From the NCBI RefSeq assembly GCF_020179425.1, contig NZ_JAILYM010000004.1:1-64000 (forward strand): a DNA stretch of 64,000 nucleotides, written 5' to 3'. The notes beneath the pieces were generated by a model, which searched no databases, was not told the DNA's origin, and worked only from the letters and a program-made list of their open reading frames with translations. The translations under genes and the position numbers were made by a program. Shown here in pieces: positions 46,066 through 54,297 of the stretch (its first letter is position 1; each line of letters starts with the position of its first letter). This stretch comes from Novosphingobium percolationis (GTDB lineage Bacteria > Pseudomonadota > Alphaproteobacteria > Sphingomonadales > Sphingomonadaceae).

Positions 46066-46423
46066 GCGACCGTCTCTCGTTGTGGGAAGGACGCATGGCC
46101 AATGACCGTATCGCCCTACCGATTACTCACCGCATTCGATCAAAACATTGCATAAACAATAACATAATAATGTCCGAAACGGACCTCACTGCCAGGAACG
46201 GCAGATTTCCGCGATTTTGGAAATCGATTGTCATACTTTTGGATAGGTCGGTGCCATCGGTCCGCCGCCTGCCGTACCGGAAACCGCCGCCTGCGGCCGG
46301 ATCGGCGCGCGCCCTGCGAATCGGGCGGCCTGTCACCAGACGCAGCAAGCCCGAAACCCGGCGATCGGGGGGATCGCCGGGTCCGGGCCGCCTGGTGGAG
46401 ACAGGCGATTGTGGCAGGTGGCC
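46066..46423 (-). promoter_or_regulatory. MarR upstream region and flagellin 3' end
   Basis: The 358-bp gap has an AT-rich island at 46130-46175 that probably holds the MarR promoter. Two inverted repeats lie here: ATTG-CATAAA-CAAT (46147-46160) and GTCCG-AAA-CGGAC (46172-46184). MarR repressors often bind such sites and control their own gene. The flagellin terminator is near the other end. No gene is seen. Confidence 0.45.
46350..46381 (-). terminator. terminator of the flagellin gene
   Basis: A perfect 10-bp stem CCCGGCGATC/GATCGCCGGG (46357-46366, 46372-46381) with a GGGGG loop on the plus strand is followed on the minus strand by TTTCGGG. It begins 43 bp after the flagellin stop codon. 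Confidence 0.7.
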
Positions 46424-47224
46424 TTAGCGCAGCAGCGACAGCACGTTCTGCTGGCTCTGGTTGGCCTGCGCGATCATCGCGGTCGAGGCCTGCGCCAGGA
46501 TCTGCGCCTTGGCCATCGCGGTGGTTTCGGCCGAGTAGTCGGTGTCCTGGATGCGCGAACGCGCGTCGGACAGGTTGGTGATGTTGTCGTTGAGGTTGTT
46601 CACCACCGATTCGAGGCGGTTCTGACCCGCACCGAACGAAGCACGCGCGGCGTTGACTTCACCGAGCGAAGTATCGGCATCGGTGATCGCCGTGGTGGCG
46701 CCGGCAACCGACGTCACGTCGAACGTCACGGCAGCGATGCCCTTGCTGGTGATGTCCACTGTGTCACCCGTTTCCGCGCCGACCTGGATCGACACGGTCG
46801 AATCCGCCGTGCCGAACACGGCGTTGCCGTTGAACTTGGTGTTGGTCAGCACGTTGTTGATCTGGGTCGAAAGCTCCTGCACTTCCGAGTCCATGTAGCC
46901 GCGGTCGGTGTCGGTGTAGGTGGCCGACTTCGACTGCACCGACAGCTCGCGCACGCGCTGCAGCATGTTGGTCACTTCGTTGAGCGCGCCTTCCGCCGTC
47001 TGCGCCAGCGAGATGCCGTCGTTGGCGTTGCGCACACCCTGGCTCATGCCCTTGATCTGCGCCGTCATCGTGGTGCTGATGGCCAGGCCCGCGGCGTCGT
47101 CCTTGGCGCCGTTGATGCGCTTGCCGGTCGACAGGCGCTCCATCGCGGTGCTGGCCATCTTCGAAGCCGAGTTCGAAGCGTTGGCAGCCTTGATGGCGCT
47201 GATGTTGGTGTTGATAACCGCCAT
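46424..47224 (-). CDS. fliC: flagellin (D0/D1 core only)
   Basis: The 266-residue protein has the N-terminal flagellin domain ([40 protein letters not shown]) and the C-terminal domain ([31 protein letters not shown]). The central part is only about 70 residues, so there is no real D2/D3. Small flagellins like this occur in Caulobacter and other alphaproteobacteria. It is a single-gene unit on the minus strand, divergent from the FlbD-like gene. FliS, its export chaperone, is at the end of the fli operon. Confidence 0.95.
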   Translation of the reverse strand: MAVINTNISAIKAANASNSASKMASTAMERLSTGKRINGAKDDAAGLAISTTMTAQIKGMSQGVRNANDGISLAQTAEGALNEVTNMLQRVRELSVQSKSATYTDTDRGYMDSEVQELSTQINNVLTNTKFNGNAVFGTADSTVSIQVGAETGDTVDITSKGIAAVTFDVTSVAGATTAITDADTSLGEVNAARASFGAGQNRLESVVNNLNDNITNLSDARSRIQDTDYSAETTAMAKAQILAQASTAMIAQANQSQQNVLSLLR

Positions 47225-47264
47225 GTTTTCTCTCCAGTGAGATCGTTCCCGAAAGACTGCCGGA

Positions 47265-47303
47265 CCGTCGAGGATGCACCGTCGAGGGTTTGGGCCGTCG
47301 AGG
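47265..47303 (-). repeat. three tandem CCTCGACGG repeats in the flagellin leader
   Basis: On the minus strand CCTCGACGG occurs at 47303-47295, 47287-47279 and 47273-47265, spaced 16 and 14 bases. They lie 41-79 bases before the flagellin start, probably in the untranslated leader. They could be binding sites for an RNA-binding or DNA-binding regulator. Confidence 0.6.
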
Positions 47304-47306
47304 CAA

Positions 47307-47333
47307 AGACCGGCAAGAAGCTGCCGGGATTAA
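47307..47333 (-). promoter_or_regulatory. possible sigma-28 promoter and inverted repeat before flagellin
   Basis: Reading the minus strand, TTAA at 47333-47330, a 15-base spacer and GCCGGTCT at 47314-47307 resemble the FliA consensus TAAA-N15-GCCGATAA with several mismatches. The same place holds the inverted repeat CCGGCA-N6-TGCCGG (47310-47327), a variant of the 16-mer near flgB. Which of them counts is not clear. Confidence 0.35.
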
Positions 47334-47416
47334 GGGTGCCGCCTGCCGGAAACTGCCGCCCCCTGGGGCTGACACTAAGGGAAAGCCCGCGCCTTAAAGT
47401 TCCCGCCCGTTTGACG

Positions 47417-47430
47417 TTTTCGCGCGAAAA
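47417..47430 (+). promoter_or_regulatory. 14-bp perfect palindrome upstream of the FlbD-like gene
   Basis: TTTTCGCGCGAAAA is a perfect palindrome 39 bases before the start codon of the sigma-54 activator gene, just after a TTGACG hexamer (47411-47416). It could be an operator for control of the flagellar activator. Confidence 0.4.
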
Positions 47431-47469
47431 GACCGCTCGGAAGACATGGTTAAGACGGGGGTCCATCCA

Positions 47470-48753
47470 ATGAGTCGCGAAGCAGGTCGATTGCACATCT
47501 CGGAAGCCGCAGGCCGGCTCCACGCTCCGCTGGCGCAACGCGCGGCGGGCGTGGTGACCAGCTTCGGCGGGGCCGAGGTGGAGCTGCGCGACATATCCGA
47601 CCGGGTTCCGGCCGACCCGCGCCGGGCGCAGGTCGTGCTCGAACGCGCAGATTCCTGCGGAATCGCACGGCTCGCGGGCGGGCAACGGATAGTGCTGCGC
47701 CACAACGATGGCGCATCGCCCACCGCGCTGGCCGCGCTGCTGGCCTGCGCCGCGCGCCCCGGCACGCCGATCGCCGCCGATCCCGAAAGCCTTTCGGTGC
47801 TGGCGCTGGCCGAGCGAATCGCCGTCAGCGAGATCCCGGTGCTGATCAACGGGCCGACCGGCACCGGCAAGGAAGTGTTGAGCCGCTTCATCCACGACCG
47901 CTCCCCCCGGTCGGGCAAGCCGTTCATCGCGATCAACTGCGCGGCCATGCCCGAAACCATGCTCGAAGCCATGCTGTTCGGCCACCAGAAGGGCGCCTTC
48001 ACCGGCGCCAATGCGGCAGGCGAAGGCTTCTTCCGCGCCGCCGACGGCGGTACGCTGCTGCTCGACGAAATCGCCGAAATGCCGCTGTCGCTCCAGGCCA
48101 AGCTGCTGCGCGCGCTGCAGGAAAGCGAAGTGGTGCCGATCGGCGCGACCACCCCGGTCAAGGTCGACGTGCGCGTGATCGCCTGCGCCAACCGCGACCT
48201 GCCGCTGGAAGTTGCCGAGGGGCGCTTCCGCGCGGACCTCTACTACCGGCTCAACGTGTTCCCGCTCGCACTGCGCCCGCTGTGCGAGCGCGTGGAGGAC
48301 ATAGCCCCGCTGGCCTTCGCGCTGATGCTGCGCCACGTGCCCGCGGGCCGCGTGCTGCCGTGGATCAGCGAGGCCGCGCTGGCAGTGCTGGCCTGCCATG
48401 CCTGGCCCGGCAACGTGCGCGAACTGGAAAACGTGATCCGCCGCGCACTGCTGCTGGCGGGCGATGCGGCCGAGATCGGCCCCGAACACATCGCCTTCGA
48501 CCAGACGGTGCGGCTGGCGGGCGAGGCCCCGGCGCGGGAGGTCACGACACAAGCGACGGGCGGCAAGCTGTCGAACATCGTCCAGCTGTCCGAAGCGCGC
48601 GCGATCCTTGCCACGCTCGAAGCCTGCGGCGGCAGCCGCGTCGCCGCCGCGCGCCAGCTCGGCATTTCCGAGCGCACGCTGCGCTATCGTCTCGCCAGCT
48701 TCCGCGAGGCGGGTATCGCCACCGGCAGCGCCGTTGCGGGAGGCCGGCGATGA
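47470..48753 (+). CDS. flbD: FlbD-like sigma-54-dependent flagellar activator
   Basis: The 427-residue protein has an N-terminal non-receiver region (1-105). A complete AAA+ enhancer-binding domain follows, with Walker A GPTGTGKE (128-135), the sigma-54-contacting loop GAFTGA (175-180) and Walker B GTLLLDE (194-200). A C-terminal Fis-type helix-turn-helix ([19 protein letters not shown]) completes it. It opens RpoN promoters such as those before flgB and fliK. The start was set at 47470, after GGGGG; the ATG at 47446 is an alternative. The end overlaps fliE by four bases. Confidence 0.88.
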   Translation: MSREAGRLHISEAAGRLHAPLAQRAAGVVTSFGGAEVELRDISDRVPADPRRAQVVLERADSCGIARLAGGQRIVLRHNDGASPTALAALLACAARPGTPIAADPESLSVLALAERIAVSEIPVLINGPTGTGKEVLSRFIHDRSPRSGKPFIAINCAAMPETMLEAMLFGHQKGAFTGANAAGEGFFRAADGGTLLLDEIAEMPLSLQAKLLRALQESEVVPIGATTPVKVDVRVIACANRDLPLEVAEGRFRADLYYRLNVFPLALRPLCERVEDIAPLAFALMLRHVPAGRVLPWISEAALAVLACHAWPGNVRELENVIRRALLLAGDAAEIGPEHIAFDQTVRLAGEAPAREVTTQATGGKLSNIVQLSEARAILATLEACGGSRVAAARQLGISERTLRYRLASFREAGIATGSAVAGGRR

Positions 48754-49115
48754 GCGGCATCGGCGCCATCGGCGGCGCAACCGGCGTCCAGCAGATCATG
48801 GCCCTGCGCCAGCAGATCGTCGAACGCTCGCAGCTTCTCCAGCAGATCAGGAATCCCGGCGATGCCGCGGCGGAGACCGAGGGCACCAGCCCGGCAGGCG
48901 GGTTCACCGGCGCGCTCAAATCCGCGCTCGAACAGGTCTCGGCCACGCAAGGCAAGGCCGATGCATTGAGCGAGGCCTATGAAAAGGGCGAAGTGACCGA
49001 CGTGGCCAAGGTCATGCTGGCGCGGCAGGAATCGGGCGTCGCGTTCGAAGCGACGCTGCAGGTGCGCAACAAGCTGCTGACCGCGTACCAGGACATCATG
49101 CGGATGGGGATCTGA
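48750..49115 (+). CDS. fliE: flagellar hook-basal body protein FliE
   Basis: The 121-residue protein has the FliE C-terminal block GEVTDVAKVMLARQESGVAFEATLQVRNKLLTAYQDIMRM, which packs as the MS-ring/rod adaptor. The overlap with flbD by four bases suggests translational coupling, and fliF begins three bases later. Confidence 0.93.
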   Translation: MSGIGAIGGATGVQQIMALRQQIVERSQLLQQIRNPGDAAAETEGTSPAGGFTGALKSALEQVSATQGKADALSEAYEKGEVTDVAKVMLARQESGVAFEATLQVRNKLLTAYQDIMRMGI

Positions 49116-49118
49116 TAG

Positions 49119-50846
49119 ATGGCGGACCTTGTTCCCGCATCTGCCGCCGGTCTGCCAGCGCCATCGCTGCTGGCGCCGTTGACCGATCCTGCCGGCGGTT
49201 CGGCGCTGACCCGCGTGGGCGCGTTCCTCGGCCAGCCCCCCGTACGCCGCTCGCTGCCGTGGTTCGGCGGCGTGGCGGCGGCGGGGCTGACCGGCCTGCT
49301 ATGGCTGACCATGGCCCCTGCTCCGCAGCGCGTGCTCTATTCCGACCTTTCCGACAGCGAGCGCGCACAAGTGGTCGCCGCGCTCGACAAGGCGTCGATT
49401 CCCTACACCATCGACAATTCGACCGGCGCGCTCTCGGTGGGCGAGGACGATCTCTACAAGGCGCGCATGGTCGCCGCATCGGACGGCGCGCTGGCGACGC
49501 CCGAGACCGGCGAGCAGATGATCGACAAGCTGCCGATGGGCGCCAGCCGCACCGTCGAGGGCGAGCGGTTGCAGGCCGCGCGCGAGCGCGAGCTGGAACT
49601 GACCGTAATGCAGATCGACGGGGTGGAAGCGGTGCGCGTGCATCTGGCCGAACCCGAAAAGTCGGTGTTCGTGCGCGACAGCGCCGCGCCATCGGCCTCG
49701 GTCATGGTCAAGCTGGCGCGCGGGCGGCAGTTGTCCGACAGCCAGGTCTCGGCGATCGTCAACCTCGTCGCCGCCTCGGTGCCGGGGCTCGCCGTCGATG
49801 CGGTGCGGGTGATCGACCAGCACGGGCGGCTGCTGTCGTCTGACAAGCCGGGCGACAACGACCGGCTGGAGATGCAGGGCAGGCTGGAGGAAAAGCTGCG
49901 CCAGCAGGTTGCCCAACTGCTGACCCCGATGCTGGGCGACGGCAACTTCTCGTCCGAAATCCAGGTCGAGCTGGACATGGACCAGACGACCTCTGCGCGC
50001 GAAAGCTATGACAAGAACGGCGCGGTGCGGCAGGAATCGCAGAGCGCCTCGCAAAGCAGCGGGGCAGCAGGCGCGGCGGGCGTGCCCGGCGTGCTTTCGA
50101 ACACGCCGCCGCCGCCGACAACCGCACAACCCGGCGCGCCGGGCGCAGCGCCTGCGGCACCGGGCGCGGCTCCCAGCCCCGCCCCGACCAATGGCGAAAG
50201 CGCTTCGACCAAGACCTACGAGCTGGGGCGCGAAGTCGCCGTGGTCAATGCCAGCCCCGGCAAGATCAAGCGGCTGTCGGTCGCGGTCGCGCTGTCGGCC
50301 GAAGTCATGGCCAAGGCCAAGCCCGCCGAGATCGAGCAGATCAAGCAGCTCGTCTCCGCCGCCGTGGGCGCCGACACCGCGCGCGGCGATCAGGTGGCCG
50401 TGGCGGTGCGCAGCTTCCGTCCGCTGGTGGTCGAGCCGCCCAAGTTCTGGGAGACCCCGTGGTTCGCCACGATCCTGCGCAATGCCGTGGCGCTGGTCGC
50501 GGTGCTGCTGACGCTGCTGCTGGGCGTGCGCCCACTGATCAAGGCGCTGAAGCGCGATCCGGCGGATCCGGCCGCGGCCGGCAGGAAGAAGAAGGGCAAG
50601 GCCGCCACCGGCGACGATGAGGACGACGACGACGTGGGAAACGGCGAGGATGAGGGCGGCGCAGGGCCCACCGGGGCCGCCGCGCAGCGCGCCGCGATCA
50701 CTGACGCAAGGACCGGCCAGATCGATCCCGAACTGCTGAGCGCGCAAGTCAGCCTCGCGCAGAGGCTGGTCGCCGAAAAGCCCGACAGCGCGGTCGAAGC
50801 GCTGCGGCAGATGCTGAAAGAACCCGAAGAGGAAGGCGCGCGATGA
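49119..50846 (+). CDS. fliF: flagellar MS-ring protein FliF
   Basis: The 575-residue protein has a first membrane helix (about 46-67), periplasmic ring-building domains with LPMGASRTVEGERLQAARERELELTVMQIDGVEAVRVHLAEPEKSVF, a Pro/Ala-rich linker (about 305-365) and a second helix, LRNAVALVAVLLTLLLGV (about 455-472). The FliG-binding tail closes the protein. It is the base on which the flagellum is built. It overlaps fliG by four bases. Confidence 0.95.
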   Translation: MADLVPASAAGLPAPSLLAPLTDPAGGSALTRVGAFLGQPPVRRSLPWFGGVAAAGLTGLLWLTMAPAPQRVLYSDLSDSERAQVVAALDKASIPYTIDNSTGALSVGEDDLYKARMVAASDGALATPETGEQMIDKLPMGASRTVEGERLQAARERELELTVMQIDGVEAVRVHLAEPEKSVFVRDSAAPSASVMVKLARGRQLSDSQVSAIVNLVAASVPGLAVDAVRVIDQHGRLLSSDKPGDNDRLEMQGRLEEKLRQQVAQLLTPMLGDGNFSSEIQVELDMDQTTSARESYDKNGAVRQESQSASQSSGAAGAAGVPGVLSNTPPPPTTAQPGAPGAAPAAPGAAPSPAPTNGESASTKTYELGREVAVVNASPGKIKRLSVAVALSAEVMAKAKPAEIEQIKQLVSAAVGADTARGDQVAVAVRSFRPLVVEPPKFWETPWFATILRNAVALVAVLLTLLLGVRPLIKALKRDPADPAAAGRKKKGKAATGDDEDDDDVGNGEDEGGAGPTGAAAQRAAITDARTGQIDPELLSAQVSLAQRLVAEKPDSAVEALRQMLKEPEEEGAR

Positions 50847-51868
50847 GCGAGATGAGCGCAATCGAGGGGGCGGCGATCAGCGATCCCGAACGCGCAGCGG
50901 TGATGGTGATGCTGCTGGAGGACGATCAGGCTGCGCACCTGCTGTCTCAGCTCGAACCCGGCGAACTGCGCCTGCTGGGCGAGAAGATGTGCGCGCTGGG
51001 CGAGATCGGGCCGCGCACCATCGCGCAGGCGATCGTCGGCTTCGTCGAAAAGACCGAGAAGCTGGGCCTGACCGCGCACGATCGCGTGGGCCAGGTCCGC
51101 TCGCTGATGACCCGCGCGGTGGGCGAGGTGAAGGCCGACAGCCTGATGCAACGCATCGCGCCCGAGGAAGCCAACAAGACCAGCTCGCTGGAACTCGCCC
51201 GCTGGCTGACGCCACAGGTGTTGGTCCCGCTGGTGCGCGACGAACACCCGCAGGCGATCGCGGTGCTGCTGGTGCAGCTCGATCCCGAAGTCGCCGCCGC
51301 CGTGCTGCACGCGCTGCCCGATGCGATCCAGCCGCAGGTGGTGCATCGCATCGCCACGCTGGGTCCGGTCGCGCCCGAGGCGATCGTGCTGCTGGAGGAA
51401 ATGCTCGGCCGCCGGATCACCGAATGCCATGGCCGCGCCGCGCTGACCATGGGTGGCCCGCGCGAGGCGGCGGACATCATCAACGCGGCGGCACGCGCGG
51501 TCGAAAAGCGCGTGATGCCGGAAATCGCCAAGCAGGACAAAGCGCTGGCCAAGGCGATCGAGAACGAGATGTTCAAGTTCGAACACCTCTACGTGCTCGA
51601 CGACAAGTCGATGGGCTCGCTGCTGCGCGAGGTCGATTCGGACACGCTCATCGCCGCGCTCAAGGGCATTCCCGAAGACCAGCGCGACTGCTTTTTCCGC
51701 GCCATGTCCAGCCGCGCCGCCGATGGCGTGCGCGACGAGATCGCGGCGCGCGGGCGCATGAAGATGGCCGAGGTGATCGAGGCGCAGAAGGCGGTGGTCG
51801 CCGCCGCTCGCCGCCTCTCCGCCGAAGGCGTGATCGTGTTCGGCGCGGGCGACGACGACTATGTCTGA
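50843..51868 (+). CDS. fliG: flagellar motor switch protein FliG
   Basis: The 341-residue protein has the three FliG domains: RAAVMVMLLEDDQAAHLLSQL at the N terminus binds FliF, the middle part contains EHPQAIAVLLVQLDPEVAAAVL, and the C-terminal motor domain contains RCIPEDQRDCFF-like charged helices near 270. It transfers torque from MotA to the rotor. The final 30 residues are Ala/Arg-rich. The length is normal. Confidence 0.94.
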   Translation: MSEMSAIEGAAISDPERAAVMVMLLEDDQAAHLLSQLEPGELRLLGEKMCALGEIGPRTIAQAIVGFVEKTEKLGLTAHDRVGQVRSLMTRAVGEVKADSLMQRIAPEEANKTSSLELARWLTPQVLVPLVRDEHPQAIAVLLVQLDPEVAAAVLHALPDAIQPQVVHRIATLGPVAPEAIVLLEEMLGRRITECHGRAALTMGGPREAADIINAAARAVEKRVMPEIAKQDKALAKAIENEMFKFEHLYVLDDKSMGSLLREVDSDTLIAALKGIPEDQRDCFFRAMSSRAADGVRDEIAARGRMKMAEVIEAQKAVVAAARRLSAEGVIVFGAGDDDYV

Positions 51869-52496
51869 GCTGCTGCACGACCGCTTCGCCAGCGCCGCCC
51901 CACGCGCCTTCGCGCTGGCCGACCTGATCGGCGGCACCACCGGACCGTTTGCGCGCGATGCGCGCTTCGTACCTGCGGGCGAGCGAACGCAAGCCGAGGC
52001 CGCCGGTATCCCGCGCGCCGCGCAGGAAGACCCGCTGCAAGCCGCCTTTGCCGATGGCTACGCGCAAGGGGCAGACGATGCCCGCCGCGCCGCGCAGGTC
52101 GAGGCCGCCGAGGCCGATGCCGCGCGCCACCGCATCGAAACCGCGCTGGTGCGCATGGACGACGACCTGCTCCACCAGTTGCAGGACCGGCTGCGCCAGA
52201 CCGTGCTGTCGCTGTGCGAGGCCGCGCTTGGCCCCGCCGCGATCGACGCCGAGGCACTGGCCCGCCGCGTGGCGACTGCTGCCGCGATGCTGGCGCGCGC
52301 CGAGGATGCGCGGGTGATCCGGCTCCATCCCGAAGACCTCGCGCTGGTCCATTCGCGCCTGCCCGAAGCCTGGCATTGCGAACCCTGCCCCACGCTCGAA
52401 CGCGGCGCGATCCGCATCGAGGGCACGCAAGGCGGCGTGGAGGACGGCCCGGAACAGTGGCGGCGCGCAATCGAAGACGCGCTGCGGCAATGCTGA
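51861..52496 (+). CDS. fliH: flagellar assembly protein FliH
   Basis: The 211-residue protein has a long helical middle part with Ala/Glu repeats (ADDARRAAQVEAAEADAARHRIE) and a C-terminal domain of the FliH/SctL type. FliH binds and regulates the FliI ATPase at the export gate. It overlaps both fliG and fliI by a few bases. Sequence conservation is modest, so location is important evidence. Confidence 0.85.
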   Translation: MSELLHDRFASAAPRAFALADLIGGTTGPFARDARFVPAGERTQAEAAGIPRAAQEDPLQAAFADGYAQGADDARRAAQVEAAEADAARHRIETALVRMDDDLLHQLQDRLRQTVLSLCEAALGPAAIDAEALARRVATAAAMLARAEDARVIRLHPEDLALVHSRLPEAWHCEPCPTLERGAIRIEGTQGGVEDGPEQWRRAIEDALRQC

Positions 52497-53818
52497 ACCC
52501 GGCGTTCCCGCTGCTCGCCCGGTTCGAAGGCGCGCAGCCCGATTTCGCCCCGCGCCGCTATGGCCTGCTGTCGGCCTGCGACGGGGGGCTGCTTGAAGTG
52601 ACCGGCCTGTCGGTGCCCATCGGCACGCAATGCCGCATTCCGCATGGGCAAGGCTCGCTCGCCGCCGAAGTGATCGGCTTTCGCAACGGCCATACCCTGA
52701 TGATGCTGCTCGGCGATGCCGTGCTGCTGCGCCCCGGCGCGCGGGTGCGGCCAGAGGGGCGACCGGGAATGCTGCCCGTGGGCGAGGCCTTCCTGGGGCG
52801 CGCGGTCGATGGCGAGGGCAAGCCGATCGACGGCGGGCCCGAGATCGAGGCGGCGCGCGAATGGCCTTCGGGCGGGGTGCGCGCGGGCGCGCTCGACCGT
52901 TCGCCGGTCCGGCTCTCGTTCGATACCGGCGTGCGCTCGCTCAATGCGCTGACCACCTTCGGCGTCGGCCAGCGCATCGGCATCATGGCCGGATCGGGCG
53001 TGGGCAAGTCGGTGCTGCTGGACATGATCGCGCATGGGGCCGAGGCGGAGATCGTGGTCGTCGGCCTGATCGGCGAGCGCGCGCGCGAAGTGTCCGATTT
53101 CGTCGAGCGCCACATGCACGGATCGAAGCGCACGCGCAGCGTGGTGGTGGCGGTGCCCGCCGACCATGCGCCAAACTTGCGCATCCGCGGGGCGATGCTG
53201 GCGACGTGCATGGCCGAATACTTCCGCAGCCGTGGCAAGCGCGTGCTGCTGATCATGGATTCGCTGACCCGCGTGGCCCACGCCGGGCGCGAGATCGCGC
53301 TGCTGCTGGGCGAACCCGGCGCGGCGCGCGGCTATCCTCCTTCGGCGCTGGCCACGATCACCAAGCTGGTCGAACGCGCGGGCAATTCGGCGGCGAGCGG
53401 AGGCTCGATCACAGGCCTCTACACCGTGCTGGCCGACGGCGACAACCAGGACGATCCGGTGGTCGATACCGCGCGCTCGATCCTCGACGGGCATATCGTG
53501 CTGTCGCGCGATCTGGCGCAGCGCGGGCAATATCCGGCGATCGACATCGCCGCCTCGCTCAGCCGCGTGATGAGCGACATCACCGCCCCGGAACACCAGA
53601 AGCTTGCCCGCCAGTTCCGCGCGCTGGTCGCTACCTACGAAGCGAACCGCGATCTGGTGCTAATGGGCGCCTATCGCAGCGGGGCCGACCCCCAGCTCGA
53701 TCGCGCGATTGCCATGCACGAGGCCTTGAGCGCGTTCCTCTCGCAACCACAGCGTGAAATCGTCGGGTTCGACGCAAGCGTTGCGGCGCTGATCGCGCTG
53801 CTCGGCCATGAAGGCTGA
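52490..53818 (+). CDS. fliI: flagellum-specific export ATPase FliI
   Basis: The 442-residue ATPase has Walker A GSGVGKS (168-174), Walker B LLIMDSLTRVAH and the FliI block GEPGAARGYPPSALATI. It is related to the F1 beta subunit and unloads substrates at the export gate. It overlaps fliH and fliJ. The length is normal. Confidence 0.96.
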   Translation: MLNPAFPLLARFEGAQPDFAPRRYGLLSACDGGLLEVTGLSVPIGTQCRIPHGQGSLAAEVIGFRNGHTLMMLLGDAVLLRPGARVRPEGRPGMLPVGEAFLGRAVDGEGKPIDGGPEIEAAREWPSGGVRAGALDRSPVRLSFDTGVRSLNALTTFGVGQRIGIMAGSGVGKSVLLDMIAHGAEAEIVVVGLIGERAREVSDFVERHMHGSKRTRSVVVAVPADHAPNLRIRGAMLATCMAEYFRSRGKRVLLIMDSLTRVAHAGREIALLLGEPGAARGYPPSALATITKLVERAGNSAASGGSITGLYTVLADGDNQDDPVVDTARSILDGHIVLSRDLAQRGQYPAIDIAASLSRVMSDITAPEHQKLARQFRALVATYEANRDLVLMGAYRSGADPQLDRAIAMHEALSAFLSQPQREIVGFDASVAALIALLGHEG

Positions 53819-54230
53819 ACGCGCCCGCCTCGCGCGGTTGCAGAGGCTCGAACGCATCCGCGACGTGGCCCGCCGCACCGCGCTGGCCGAAGCAGGCAAG
53901 GCCGAGGGCACGCTCGCGCAATTGGAAGCGCTGGGCCAGCGCACGCGCGGCCTCGTCGGCGATTATGCCGCGCGCAGCGATGCGCCCGACGCCGCCGCCC
54001 TGCAGCAATTGCACACGTTCGTGCGCGGACTGGAGCGCGTCGTTACCAGCACGGACCGCGACATCGCCCGCGCCCGCACGGTGGCTGACGCCCGCGCCGC
54101 AGAAGCTGCCGAAGCCGAGCGCCGCCGCGCCGCGGTGCAGGACCGTGCCGAGGACCAGGCCCGCCGCATCGCACGACTGATCGAGGCCGGTGCGACGCCC
54201 GTGGCCGCGCGCCGCAATCCGCATGGATAG
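53808..54230 (+). CDS. fliJ: flagellar export chaperone FliJ
   Basis: The 140-residue protein is one long coiled coil, ARLARLQRLERIRDVARRTALAEAGKAEG and further on, as expected for FliJ, which sits in the FliI ring. It overlaps fliI by 11 bases. Identity is low in this family, so position supports the call. Confidence 0.82.
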   Translation: MKAERARLARLQRLERIRDVARRTALAEAGKAEGTLAQLEALGQRTRGLVGDYAARSDAPDAAALQQLHTFVRGLERVVTSTDRDIARARTVADARAAEAAEAERRRAAVQDRAEDQARRIARLIEAGATPVAARRNPHG

Positions 54231-54245
54231 GGGTGGAGCGTGCTT

Positions 54246-54260
54246 GGCACGGCTCTTGAA
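54246..54260 (+). promoter_or_regulatory. sigma-54 promoter of fliK
   Basis: TTGGCACGGCTCTTGAA (54244-54260) has GG at 54246-54247 and G at 54258, in a TGGCACG-N4-TTGaa context with one mismatch to the -12 element. It lies 52 bases before the fliK start, so transcription would begin near 54271. Confidence 0.75.
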
Positions 54261-54297
54261 TAGCAATTCACGAACCGCCGAACGAAAGCCCTGCCCG

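Noticed and set aside
47265..47303. CRISPR-like array
   Set aside because: The repeats are only nine bases, with spacers of five to seven bases. No array or cas gene exists in the window.
47300..47400. A sigma-54 promoter for flagellin on the minus strand
   Set aside because: Several GGCA-type segments occur, but none has GC at the required ten-base spacing. A weak sigma-28-like match is kept instead with low confidence.
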